This document shows, piece after piece, positions 1 to 8,152 of a DNA stretch of 36,429 nucleotides. The stretch lies in the NCBI GenBank assembly GCA_002842265.1, contig PHCO01000008.1, forward strand, positions 1-36,429, read 5' to 3'. Position 1 is the first letter of the stretch. Every line of letters starts with the position of its first letter. The translations under genes were made by a program, and so were the position numbers. The notes beneath the pieces were generated by a model. It ran no database searches, was not told the DNA's origin, and was given only the letters and a program-made list of their open reading frames with translations. Source of the DNA: Betaproteobacteria bacterium HGW-Betaproteobacteria-18 (GTDB lineage: Bacteria; Pseudomonadota; Gammaproteobacteria; Burkholderiales; Burkholderiaceae_C).

Positions 1-93
1 GATTTATCTGTGGCAGTACACACCCTGGCTGGTCAGTGCACGGCCTGATGGCAAGGACGGTTAGGCAAATTTGTCAGGTTGAGCGTCAGTGGT

Positions 94-1125
94 TTAACCA
101 CGTGCAAGTTTCTGTGACATGCCAGGTGACAGCCACAAACTGCCGTCACCATCAACGATCAGTGCATCCAGGCCTGAGCGTTGCACCACTTTGGCACGTC
201 CCACCTGCGCCCCTGCCACCATGATGGCAGGACCCAAACCGTTGATGTCTTCGAGCCGCTCACTGATCAAGGTGACCCCATGCGGTCCCTGCGTTGGGTA
301 GCCGGTCTTGGGGTCAAGGATATGGTGCAGGCGTTTGCCTTGATGCATTACAAAGCGTTCGTAATCGCCAGAGGCAGCCACAAACCCACGGCGCAAAGAC
401 ACCGTTCCCAGCAACTGGTCAGGGTGACGCGGGTCACGCAGGCCGATGCGCCAGGGGCGCCCGTTCAATTGCCCCATCACCAGCACATCGCCACCGCCGT
501 TGATCATGGCGTTGGCGACACCATGGTCTTGCAGTTGGCGCAGGCCCGCCTGAAGAATCGGGAGCTTGGCAATGCCCCCCAGATCCAGCCGCATGCCACG
601 CCTGGCAAGGTAAGCGGTGCCCTCACGCTGGTTGATATGCAGGCCCGCTGGGTCAATCAAGCTCAGTTGTGCGGCAATCTGCAACGCGCTGGCAATGCTG
701 GGATGCGCCGGGCTGAAATTCCAGTCGCGCAAAGCCCCAACCGTGCCATCAAACGCACCACCGCTGTCCTGCGCCACTTGACGTGCCATCAGCAACACCT
801 GCAGCAACTCTGGCGGCACCGGTACGGGTTGCAACCCGGCCATCAGGTTGATCGCATTGAGGGCGCTGGCAGGCCGATAGCGGCTCATCATGTCAGCCAG
901 TCGGGTCATCTCAGCCAAGGCGGCTTCGCCCGCCACTGCCAGCGCGGCCTTGTCATCGCCTTGCAGCGTCAGGTCAACTTGCGTCCCCATCAAGGTTCGG
1001 CTGGTTTGGCGAATGTCGGCCCTGGCTTGCACCGAAGGCACCACCAAGCCGCAGGCCAGCAAAGGCAAGGCAAAGGTCAGGCGGCGACGCTGAAGACCAA
1101 TTGACTCAAAAACCGGAGGTGACAT
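94..1125 (-). CDS. nosX: ApbE/NosX-type FAD:protein FMN transferase
   Basis: A 343-residue ApbE-family protein. The family transfers FMN from FAD to a threonine of a periplasmic target; the NosX branch is known to flavinylate NosR. Visible features: an N-terminal twin-arginine-like signal (RRRLTF near residues 13-18, then a hydrophobic stretch to about 33), MGT near 46-48, DLGGIAK at 181-187, NGGGD at 209-213 and HHILDPKTGYP at 267-277. The C-terminal stretch that normally carries the metal-binding Asp and Thr reads INGLGPA here (294-300), so those positions may be degenerate. It sits 18 bp downstream of the cytochrome gene on the same strand and is divergent from the nos operon whose NosR it probably modifies. 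No clear ribosome site precedes the chosen ATG. The nosX assignment is by context; general apbE is the alternative. Confidence 0.85.
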   Translation of the reverse strand: MSPPVFESIGLQRRRLTFALPLLACGLVVPSVQARADIRQTSRTLMGTQVDLTLQGDDKAALAVAGEAALAEMTRLADMMSRYRPASALNAINLMAGLQPVPVPPELLQVLLMARQVAQDSGGAFDGTVGALRDWNFSPAHPSIASALQIAAQLSLIDPAGLHINQREGTAYLARRGMRLDLGGIAKLPILQAGLRQLQDHGVANAMINGGGDVLVMGQLNGRPWRIGLRDPRHPDQLLGTVSLRRGFVAASGDYERFVMHQGKRLHHILDPKTGYPTQGPHGVTLISERLEDINGLGPAIMVAGAQVGRAKVVQRSGLDALIVDGDGSLWLSPGMSQKLARG

Positions 1126-1143
1126 AGCGGTATGTGCGTGCGC

Positions 1144-1548
1144 TTAGCGGGATTGATCGACCATGTATTGCACTGCCGCCTTGACTTCGTCATCGGTCAG
1201 TTTGGCGTTGGCGCCACGCGCTGGCATCAAGCCTTTGGCACCCGTAAAGCCTTCCAGCGCATGTTTGTAAAGCACCTCATTGCCTTGGGCAATGCGTGGC
1301 CCCCAGTCTGCCTTGTCGCCGGGTTTGGGGGAGCCCGCTGCGCCGATGGCATGGCATATGGAGCACACCTTGCCAAACACCGATTTGCCGACGGCATTGT
1401 CGGCAACCGGTTCCGGTGCTGCTACTGGTGTTGGCGCTGGTGCAGCAACTGGCGCTGGTGCAGCAGCGGGTGCAGGTGTATCTTTCTGACCGCAGGCGCT
1501 CAGCAATGCCAAGCTCAAAGTAGCCAGCAGCAAGGTTGATTTATTCAT
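1144..1548 (-). CDS. Small lipoprotein cytochrome c (c5-like)
   Basis: A 134-residue monohaem cytochrome c. Residues 1-18 form a lipoprotein signal with lipobox LSAC (lipidated Cys19). Next comes an Ala/Pro-rich linker (about 25-48), then the haem-binding CSICH at 62-66 and a probable axial Met108 in GLMPARG. The start at 1548 is preferred over an upstream in-frame ATG at 1623 because an AGAGGAAA ribosome site lies just before it and a canonical signal peptide follows. Likely role: a membrane-tethered periplasmic electron carrier, plausibly feeding NosZ or another periplasmic reductase. It is the first gene of a two-gene minus-strand unit with the NosX-like gene and shares a divergent promoter region with the nos operon. 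The specific redox partner is inferred from position only. Confidence 0.85.
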   Translation of the reverse strand: MNKSTLLLATLSLALLSACGQKDTPAPAAAPAPVAAPAPTPVAAPEPVADNAVGKSVFGKVCSICHAIGAAGSPKPGDKADWGPRIAQGNEVLYKHALEGFTGAKGLMPARGANAKLTDDEVKAAVQYMVDQSR

Positions 1549-1702
1549 GAATTTCCTCTTGAGAATGGGGTGAAGATGACCGTCTTGGGATGCGCAATGT
1601 TCGCATAGTTGCACTGGAAACAATACCGCGTCGTAGATTTTTTTGGTAATTCTTAAGACACATCAAGGCCCCTGTGGTGCTTTGCCATCACCATCACATC
1701 AA

Positions 1703-1716
1703 GTGACAATTATCAA
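1703..1716 (+). promoter_or_regulatory. FNR/DNR-like box in the cytochrome-nos divergent promoter region
   Basis: GTGACAATTATCAA matches the FNR/DNR consensus TTGAT-N4-ATCAA at 8 of 10 defined positions, with a perfect right half. It lies midway between the divergent cytochrome gene (start 1548) and the gene before nosZ (start 1788). The gene at 33796 encodes a regulator with the E-x2-S-R recognition signature suited to such a site. A direct regulatory link is inference. Confidence 0.5.
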
Positions 1717-1787
1717 GTCAAGCAAGCCAGACCTATCAGCACAATGTGCGTTTTAACCAGTCATCTTTGAACTATGTGTTGTGAAAA

Positions 1788-2207
1788 ATGTTGGGTAAAC
1801 GCCTCTTTCCTCATGGTCGCCTGCCAAGCATGAAAAACTGCAACCGCTTGCCCAAACTGTGGCGGTGGATGTTGGCGTGGTTTGTCATCTCACTGGGGGT
1901 TGCTGTGGCATCGCCCATGGTCAAACCAGCAGCAACAGGCGTCATTTGCACCAGCACAGGCGCATTCAAGGTTGTTGTTCAATCTGATGATGGCGCCGTG
2001 GGACTGGGTGCGTTGGGCATGGACTGCCCGCTGTGCCTGGTTGCCGATGCGCCGCCCGCAACATTGCTGCTGTTACCACACGCATTGCCGGCACCGGCCT
2101 TCAATATTCAACCTATTCCAATTGCACCTGCCGTAGCTTCTACGGCTGTGCCGCCACCGGCGCGTGCGCCCCCCATTTTTTCTGTGCAACTACTAGTAAA
2201 GAGGTAA
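1788..2207 (+). CDS. Small DUF2946-like protein preceding nosZ
   Basis: A 139-residue protein with an N-terminal hydrophobic signal/anchor (about residues 27-42), a short middle part containing the pair MDCPLCL, and a Pro/Ala-rich tail. The CPLC pair and overall shape resemble the DUF2946 family, which has no established function and is often found near copper or haem-copper genes. An alternative start is the ATG at 1830, which would place the signal peptide at the N-terminus; neither start has a strong ribosome site. Its stop lies 4 bp before the nosZ ATG, so the two are almost certainly co-transcribed and translationally close. The Cys pair could bind copper, but that is speculative. Confidence 0.7.
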   Translation: MLGKRLFPHGRLPSMKNCNRLPKLWRWMLAWFVISLGVAVASPMVKPAATGVICTSTGAFKVVVQSDDGAVGLGALGMDCPLCLVADAPPATLLLLPHALPAPAFNIQPIPIAPAVASTAVPPPARAPPIFSVQLLVKR

Positions 2208-2211
2208 AACC

Positions 2212-4137
2212 ATGAACCACGAGAAAGATATCCCTTCTACCCCCACCGGCATGGGACGGCGCAACTTTATCAACACCGCGGCCCTTGCCGGCTTGGCGGG
2301 TGTGGTCGGCTGCACCGAAAAATCTGGCACGACTACAGCGCCTGCAGCCGCCCCTGCCCCGGCTGCCAGCGAGCACGCTGTGCCTGCGGGTGTGCATCCC
2401 AAGCCCGGCGAGCTCGATCCCTACTACGGCATCTGGAGCAGCGGCCACACCGGCGACATGCGCATACTGGGCATTCCTTCCGGGCGCGAGCTGCTGCGCA
2501 TCCCTTGCTTTGTGCCCGATGCGCTGGTGGGCTGGGGCATCACCAATGAATCCAAGAAGATCATGGGTACCAAGCGCGATGGCAGCCTGCGCTACACGGT
2601 AGGCGACACCCACCACACCCATGCTTCCTACAAGGACGGCAACTACGACGGCCGCTACGCCTGGATCAATGACAAGATCAATGCCCGCATCGCGCGCGTC
2701 CGGCTCGACTACTTCATCTGCGACAAGATCACCGATTTGCCCAATGTACAGGGCTTTCACGGCATCTTTCCGGACAAGGCCGATCCGGTTGATCCGAAGA
2801 TCAACTACACCACGCGCGTGTTTTGTGGCGGTGAGTTTTCCATCCCCCTGCCCAACACCGGCAAGGACGCCGACAAGCCCGAGAAATACCACTCGCTGTT
2901 CAGTTGCGTCGATGCCGAGAGCATGGAAGTGCGCTGGCAGGTGCTGATAGACGGCAACTGCGACCTGGTCGCCTCCTCGTATGACGGCAAGCTGGCGGCA
3001 ACCAACCAGTACAACACCGAAATGGGCGTGCATTACGAGGACATGATGTCGGCCGAGCGCGATGCCTGCCTGTTCTTTAATATCGCCCGCGTCGAGCAGG
3101 CGGTCAAGGACGGCAAGTTCAAGACCTATGGCGACTCCAAGGTGCCGGTGGTGGATGGCACGCATGAAGGCAACAAGGACGCAAAAACCGCGCTGGTGGC
3201 CTATGTCAGCGTGCCCAAGAATCCGCACGGTGTCAACGCCAGCCCCGATGCCAAATACTTCATTTGTGCCGGCAAGCTGTCGCCGACCGCCACCGTGATT
3301 GAACTGGCCAAGGTACTCGACTGGTTCGACGGCAAGCTGGAAAAACTCGACGACGTGATCGTCGCCGAAGTGGAGATCGGCCTGGGACCGCTGCACACCG
3401 CCTTCGACGGCCGCGGCAACGCCTACACCACGCTGTTCCTGGACAGCCAGATGGTGAAGTGGAATATAGAAGCCGCCATCAAGTTCCATGCCGGTGACAA
3501 GAGCGCCAAGTATGTGGTGGACCGTCTGGACGTGCACTACCAGCCCGGCCACGTCAATGCCTCGCAGTCGGAAACCCGCGCCGCCGATGGCAAGTGGCTG
3601 GCGGTGGGCTGCAAGTTCTCCAAGGACCGATTCCTGCCGGTTGGCCCGATGCACGCCGAGAATGAGCAGATCATCGACATCTCGGGCGACAAGATGGTGC
3701 TGATCGCCGACCATCCGGTGCGCAGCGAGCCGCACGACTTCATCATTTTGAAGCGTGACCTGCTGCGGCCAAAACAGATTTATGACATGAATGAGTTCCC
3801 GCTGGCGATCAAGGATCCCAAGGAATCCGGCGTGTTCCGCAATGGCAAGAAGGTGACCGTCAAGATCACCTCACAGGCGCCGGCATTCAGTTTGCGAGAG
3901 TTCAAGCTCAAGAAGGGCGACGAGGTGACGCTGATCCTGACGAACCACGACAAGGTGGAGGACTTGACGCACGGCTTTGCCATTCCGAAGTACAACGTCC
4001 AATTCGTTGTCAACCCTCAGGAAACGGCTTCGGTGACGTTCATCGCCGATCAACCGGGCGTGTTCTGGTGCTACTGTACGCACTTCTGCCATGCGCTGCA
4101 TCTGGAAATGCGGACGCGCATGATTGTTGAGGCCTGA
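2212..4137 (+). CDS. nosZ: Nitrous-oxide reductase NosZ (Tat-type)
   Basis: A 641-residue periplasmic multicopper enzyme that reduces N2O to N2, the last denitrification step. The N-terminus has a twin-arginine signal (GRRNF at 15-19) and a hydrophobic stretch ending VVGC34, which also looks like a lipobox. An Ala/Pro linker follows. All seven CuZ-centre histidines can be placed: H134, H135, H183, H339, H395, H447 and H508. The C-terminal cupredoxin CuA ligands are H587, C622, C626, H630 and M633. At residue 624, where well-studied NosZ proteins have the CuA tryptophan, this one has His (CTHFC), and an extra Cys620 precedes it. Ribosome site AGAGG precedes the ATG. It is the second gene of the nos operon, with an FNR/DNR-like box upstream. 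Confidence 0.97.
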   Translation: MNHEKDIPSTPTGMGRRNFINTAALAGLAGVVGCTEKSGTTTAPAAAPAPAASEHAVPAGVHPKPGELDPYYGIWSSGHTGDMRILGIPSGRELLRIPCFVPDALVGWGITNESKKIMGTKRDGSLRYTVGDTHHTHASYKDGNYDGRYAWINDKINARIARVRLDYFICDKITDLPNVQGFHGIFPDKADPVDPKINYTTRVFCGGEFSIPLPNTGKDADKPEKYHSLFSCVDAESMEVRWQVLIDGNCDLVASSYDGKLAATNQYNTEMGVHYEDMMSAERDACLFFNIARVEQAVKDGKFKTYGDSKVPVVDGTHEGNKDAKTALVAYVSVPKNPHGVNASPDAKYFICAGKLSPTATVIELAKVLDWFDGKLEKLDDVIVAEVEIGLGPLHTAFDGRGNAYTTLFLDSQMVKWNIEAAIKFHAGDKSAKYVVDRLDVHYQPGHVNASQSETRAADGKWLAVGCKFSKDRFLPVGPMHAENEQIIDISGDKMVLIADHPVRSEPHDFIILKRDLLRPKQIYDMNEFPLAIKDPKESGVFRNGKKVTVKITSQAPAFSLREFKLKKGDEVTLILTNHDKVEDLTHGFAIPKYNVQFVVNPQETASVTFIADQPGVFWCYCTHFCHALHLEMRTRMIVEA

Positions 4138-4192
4138 TTGCGGGCCTTGCAACCCGGGTGGTGAGCGGACTCAAACCCGCTGCCGCCCTTCA

Positions 4193-4215
4193 AGCGCCGT
4201 CGAATCGACGGCGCT
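4193..4215. repeat. Perfect 11-bp inverted repeat between nosZ and nosR
   Basis: The arms AGCGCCGTCGA and TCGACGGCGCT flank a single central base. In RNA this would fold into a very stable stem with a small loop. No T-run follows, so it is not a standard terminator. It lies in the 97-bp nosZ-nosR spacer and ends 19 bp before the nosR start. It could protect the nosZ mRNA 3' end, attenuate read-through into nosR, or be a protein-binding dyad. Confidence 0.6.
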
Positions 4216-4234
4216 GACCTGGTAAGAACGAGAT

Positions 4235-6886
4235 ATGAACTTGCGCTGTAAACGCCTGACAATCACGGCCGCCTTTTGCGTGGTCGCCTTTTTTCTGATG
4301 CTGTTCACAGCTGCGACGCCTGCACGCGCGGCCACCGGTGCCTACAACGTCGAGTTATCGCCCGAATTGAACAGCGCCAAGGATTTGTGCGCCTTGGTTC
4401 CGTGTGCCGAAGTATTTCCTGGTGCCAAAAGTTTTTCCGAACGCATGGGGCAACCGCCTTATGTTGAAGCCTATGGCGAGGACAAGGACGACAAGAAGGA
4501 CAAGGACAAGGACAAGAAAAAACTGCTGGGCTACGTGATGCTGTCCACCGACATCACCGACACCCCCGCCTACTCGGGCAAGCCGGTGGTCACGCTCATC
4601 GGCATGGACCTCCAGGGTCGTTTCGTCGGCGTCAAGGTGCTCAAGCACTCGGAGCCGATTCTGTTGCTCGGTATTCCGGAGTCGGCGCTGATCAAGTTCA
4701 ACGAACAATACATTGGCAAATCAGTCGCCGACAAGATCGAGGTCGGCCAGTCCCGGCCCGATGAAGGCGTGCTCGGTGTCGATGCCATTTCAGGGGCCAC
4801 GGTGACCGTGATCGCGCAAAACCAGGTCATGATGATGTCGGGCACGGCCATCGCGCGACAGGTCGGGATTTTGGAGCCGACGGTTCGCGAACCCGCGCGC
4901 TACCTCACAACCGGGCAGCGGTTGAGTTGGGCGCAGCTGGTGAAACAAGGCAGCGTGAAGCCGTTGCGGGTCGCGCCGGAGCAGGTCGGGATGGCGCGTG
5001 GCCCGGAGCCCTTCATCGAGCTCTGGTTTGGCGACCTCAACCATCCTGATATCGGTATCAGCTTGCTGGGTGAAAACAGTTGGAACAACTTGCGCCTGCA
5101 ACTCAAAGAGGGCGAGCACGCGCTTTTCATCGTCCGTACGGCGGGCATCGAATCGTTCAAGGGTTCAGGTTTTGTGCGCGGCGGCATCTACGACCGGGTG
5201 CAGGTCAGGCAGGGCAGCGATTCATTCACGTTCCGTGACACCGACTACCTGAACCTGTATGGCCTGGAGGCTGCGGGCGCACCCGGTTTTACCGAGTCTG
5301 GCATTTTTATCATCCGGGCCAAGTCGTTCTCGGCCGCTTACCCGTGGAAGCTGTCGTTCCTCGGCAACCGCATCGACCGGGCCACGGGCACCCGCAGCTT
5401 CACCAGTTTCAATACCGAGTACTGGCTGGCACCCGAGTTATTACAAGGCGGTCGCCCGGTGCTAGAGGAAGCTGCCGCCCCTTGGGTGCAGGTGTGGAAG
5501 TCGCGTGCCGTGGGTATTGTGATGTTTGCCGTATTGCTGATCGCGGTCACTGTGGTGTATGCGTTCCGCGAAACGCTCACCCGGCGTTCGACACACAAAA
5601 ACAAGTGGCCGGTGAATGTTTTCAAGTACAGCGCCTGGGCCTTGAGCATTGGTTTTGTCGGCTTTGGTGTCATGGCACAGCCCTCCATCACCCAGGTGTT
5701 GACCTGGCTGCATGCGCTGCTGTTCAATTGGACCTGGTCGCTTTTCCTGTCCGATCCATTCTTGTTTTTGTTCTGGATTTTTATCATTCTGACCGTGTTT
5801 CTTTTTGGGCGGGGCCTGTTTTGCGGTTGGCTGTGCCCATTTGGTTCGCTCTCGGAGGCGATTTACAAGGTCGGTGGACTGATTGGCCTGAAACGTTTTC
5901 AAGGTCATTTGCCGCGCGTCTGGCATGACCGGCTCAAGTGGCTGAAGTACGCGATCTTTTTTGGCTTGCTCACGGTGTCGATGTTTTCCATAGGCCTGGC
6001 CGAAATCCTGTCTGAAGTCGAGCCCTTCAAGACCACCTTTCTGGTGGGCATCAGCAACCGCGCCTGGCCTTATGGCTTGTTCGTCGCTGTGCTGCTGGGC
6101 CTGTCGATCTTCATCGAGCGCCCTTATTGCAAATACATTTGCCCGTTGGGCGCGGCGCTGGCCATGCCCAGCACCTTCCGCTGGTTTGGCCTGAAACGCA
6201 AGCAGGACTGCAACAGTTGCAAAGCCTGCGCGGTGGGCTGTGGCTCACTGGCCATCGATGCCGACGGGCGCATCGACCACCGCGAATGCCTGCACTGCCT
6301 GGACTGCATGATTCTCTACACCGACGTCAAGGGCTGCCCGCCGCTGGCCAAGGAACGCAAGCGGCGCGAACGCGATGGGCTGGAGATCACGCCGATCGGG
6401 CGCGACGGCTATTTCATACCCATCCAGCCGGTGGCGATGAATACCAAAGTGAGCAGCGGACCCGATCCGCGCGTGCCGACCGACCCGGTGGCGCGGCCAT
6501 ACAAGACACAGGCCAGCGGCTTGAAGTCGCTCTGGCTGGAGTTGGTGGACCACCTGTGGCCCTGGAGCGCCGAGGGCTGGGCTTCGCAGCGTGCGCTGCA
6601 AATTGCAGGGCTGTCACTGGCAATTGCCGCCAGTGTGGCTTGGGTTCTGGCCGCCACCGGGCGGCTGTCGTCCAGCGCCATCATCGGCTGGTGGATTGGC
6701 TGGAGCGTCTATGAAGTCTTGATTCGGCTGTCCGGGCGCCGTTATGTCAAGGACGGCCCCTGGTGGCAGGGTCATTACCGCTATGCCAGTGTGATGGACA
6801 TGCTGAGCTATGTCGGCTTCAAAAACCTGCTGGTCGGCTCCGCACTCTTTCTGTTGCTCAAAACACTTGGCCTGTTGGCGGTTTGA
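4235..6886 (+). CDS. nosR: NosR membrane flavo-iron-sulfur protein
   Basis: An 883-residue polytopic protein that passes electrons from the quinol pool towards NosZ and is needed for nosZ expression and activity. Order: signal peptide (1-33); periplasmic FMN-binding domain with flavinylation motif SGAT at 186-189 (Thr189 the probable FMN site, the likely target of the NosX-like ApbE); a large periplasmic part; about five membrane helices from residue 424; NapH-like CGWLCP (C530, C534) and CKYICP (C632, C636); and two [4Fe-4S] clusters (C659, C662, C665, C669 and C685, C688, C691). Two oddities: a Lys/Asp-only run within 81-97 in the FMN domain, and about 120 residues with two or three extra hydrophobic segments after the ferredoxin domain. 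NosR proteins I know of are nearer 700-750 residues and usually end soon after the clusters. Confidence 0.95.
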   Translation: MNLRCKRLTITAAFCVVAFFLMLFTAATPARAATGAYNVELSPELNSAKDLCALVPCAEVFPGAKSFSERMGQPPYVEAYGEDKDDKKDKDKDKKKLLGYVMLSTDITDTPAYSGKPVVTLIGMDLQGRFVGVKVLKHSEPILLLGIPESALIKFNEQYIGKSVADKIEVGQSRPDEGVLGVDAISGATVTVIAQNQVMMMSGTAIARQVGILEPTVREPARYLTTGQRLSWAQLVKQGSVKPLRVAPEQVGMARGPEPFIELWFGDLNHPDIGISLLGENSWNNLRLQLKEGEHALFIVRTAGIESFKGSGFVRGGIYDRVQVRQGSDSFTFRDTDYLNLYGLEAAGAPGFTESGIFIIRAKSFSAAYPWKLSFLGNRIDRATGTRSFTSFNTEYWLAPELLQGGRPVLEEAAAPWVQVWKSRAVGIVMFAVLLIAVTVVYAFRETLTRRSTHKNKWPVNVFKYSAWALSIGFVGFGVMAQPSITQVLTWLHALLFNWTWSLFLSDPFLFLFWIFIILTVFLFGRGLFCGWLCPFGSLSEAIYKVGGLIGLKRFQGHLPRVWHDRLKWLKYAIFFGLLTVSMFSIGLAEILSEVEPFKTTFLVGISNRAWPYGLFVAVLLGLSIFIERPYCKYICPLGAALAMPSTFRWFGLKRKQDCNSCKACAVGCGSLAIDADGRIDHRECLHCLDCMILYTDVKGCPPLAKERKRRERDGLEITPIGRDGYFIPIQPVAMNTKVSSGPDPRVPTDPVARPYKTQASGLKSLWLELVDHLWPWSAEGWASQRALQIAGLSLAIAASVAWVLAATGRLSSSAIIGWWIGWSVYEVLIRLSGRRYVKDGPWWQGHYRYASVMDMLSYVGFKNLLVGSALFLLLKTLGLLAV

Positions 6887-6892
6887 AACTTG

Positions 6893-8152
6893 ATGCGACC
6901 CGCTTTGTTTCTGCTACTGACAGCCATGACCACCAGTGCTGTAGCGGCAACTGTGCGCGTGCATAACGGTGAGTCACTACAGCAGGCCATTGCAGCCGCC
7001 CAACCCGGCGATGTACTGGAGATCGCCCGCGGTCATTACGAGGGCAACTTTTTGGTGGACAAACCGCTGACCCTGCGTGGCATCCAACGCCCCACCCTCA
7101 GCGGCGCACTGCAAGGCGACACGCTGCGCGTGACCGCAACTGACGTGGTGCTTGAAGGCCTGATCGTGCGCAATTCCGGCGACAGCCTGAAGGACCAGAA
7201 CGCAGGCATTTACATCCGCCCCGGCGCGCACCGCGCGGTGGTGCGCCACTGCGACCTGAGCTACAACCTGTTTGGGCTGTGGATCGAGAAGGCCAATGAC
7301 GTGGTCGTTGAAGCCAACACCATCACCGGCAAGCGCGAGTACAACTCTTCGCAGCGCGGCAACGGCATCCAGCTCTACAACACCACGGGTGCACAAATCA
7401 TCGGCAACAACATCAGTTTCGTGCGCGATGCGCTCTATGTGGATGTTTCGCACCACGCCATCTTCAGGGGCAACAAGCTGCACCACAGCCGCTATGGCAC
7501 GCACTACATGAACTCCTACTACAACCTGTGGGAGGACAATGACAGCTACTACAACCGCGGCGGCCTGGCGCTGATGGAGGTGCGCGACCAGGTGGTGCGC
7601 AACAACCGCGCCTGGGGCAACTCTGATCACGGCATCATGCTGCGCACCATGCAGGATTCGGTGATCGAGGGCAACATCATCGCCGGCAACAACCGGGGCT
7701 TCTTTATCTACGATGTGGAATATGTGAGCATTAAAAACAACCTGGTCGTTGACAACGTGGTGGGTGTTCACCTGGCCGCTGGCTCGACCCGCAACGTGGT
7801 CGAAGGCAACGACTTCATTGCCAACCGCGAGCAGGTGCGCTATGTCGGCGCACGCGACGAGGTGTGGGGCGCCCAAAGCGGCAACCACTGGGGCAATTAC
7901 CTGGGCTGGGATCGCGATGACAATGGCATTGGCGACGTGCGCTATGAAGCCAATGACATGGTGGACCGTCTGATCTGGCGCTACCCCGGCATCAAGCTGC
8001 TGCTGGCCAGTCCGGCAGTACAGGCACTGCGCCTGGTGGGGCAACAATTTCCGGTGCTGCGTGTGCCCAGTGTGATCGACCCCAAACCGCGCATGCAACC
8101 CAATCACAAACAATGGAGCGAGTGGCGTGGCAAACACTACCCTGGTCAGTAA
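6893..8152 (+). CDS. nosD: NosD periplasmic copper-site maturation protein
   Basis: A 419-residue exported protein of the carbohydrate-binding/sugar-hydrolase (CASH) right-handed beta-helix family. With the NosFY ABC transporter it is required to assemble the CuZ centre of NosZ. A Sec signal peptide (residues 1-18, cleavage near AVA-A) is followed by repeated Asn-rich beta-helix turns (for example NGIQLYNTTGAQIIGNNIS and DHGIMLRTMQDSVIEGN). The ATG at 6893 is preferred; an in-frame TTG lies one codon earlier. It starts 6 bp after nosR, and its 3' end overlaps nosF by 26 bp. Confidence 0.95.
   Translation: MRPALFLLLTAMTTSAVAATVRVHNGESLQQAIAAAQPGDVLEIARGHYEGNFLVDKPLTLRGIQRPTLSGALQGDTLRVTATDVVLEGLIVRNSGDSLKDQNAGIYIRPGAHRAVVRHCDLSYNLFGLWIEKANDVVVEANTITGKREYNSSQRGNGIQLYNTTGAQIIGNNISFVRDALYVDVSHHAIFRGNKLHHSRYGTHYMNSYYNLWEDNDSYYNRGGLALMEVRDQVVRNNRAWGNSDHGIMLRTMQDSVIEGNIIAGNNRGFFIYDVEYVSIKNNLVVDNVVGVHLAAGSTRNVVEGNDFIANREQVRYVGARDEVWGAQSGNHWGNYLGWDRDDNGIGDVRYEANDMVDRLIWRYPGIKLLLASPAVQALRLVGQQFPVLRVPSVIDPKPRMQPNHKQWSEWRGKHYPGQ

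Noticed and set aside
1769-1774. GAACTA before the DUF2946-like gene as a third copy of the narK promoter element
   Set aside because: Only a single six-base half is present, with none of the other elements at the expected distances.
2140-3735. A 531-codon minus-strand open frame opposite nosZ
   Set aside because: It is an antisense shadow of nosZ without domains or a ribosome site.
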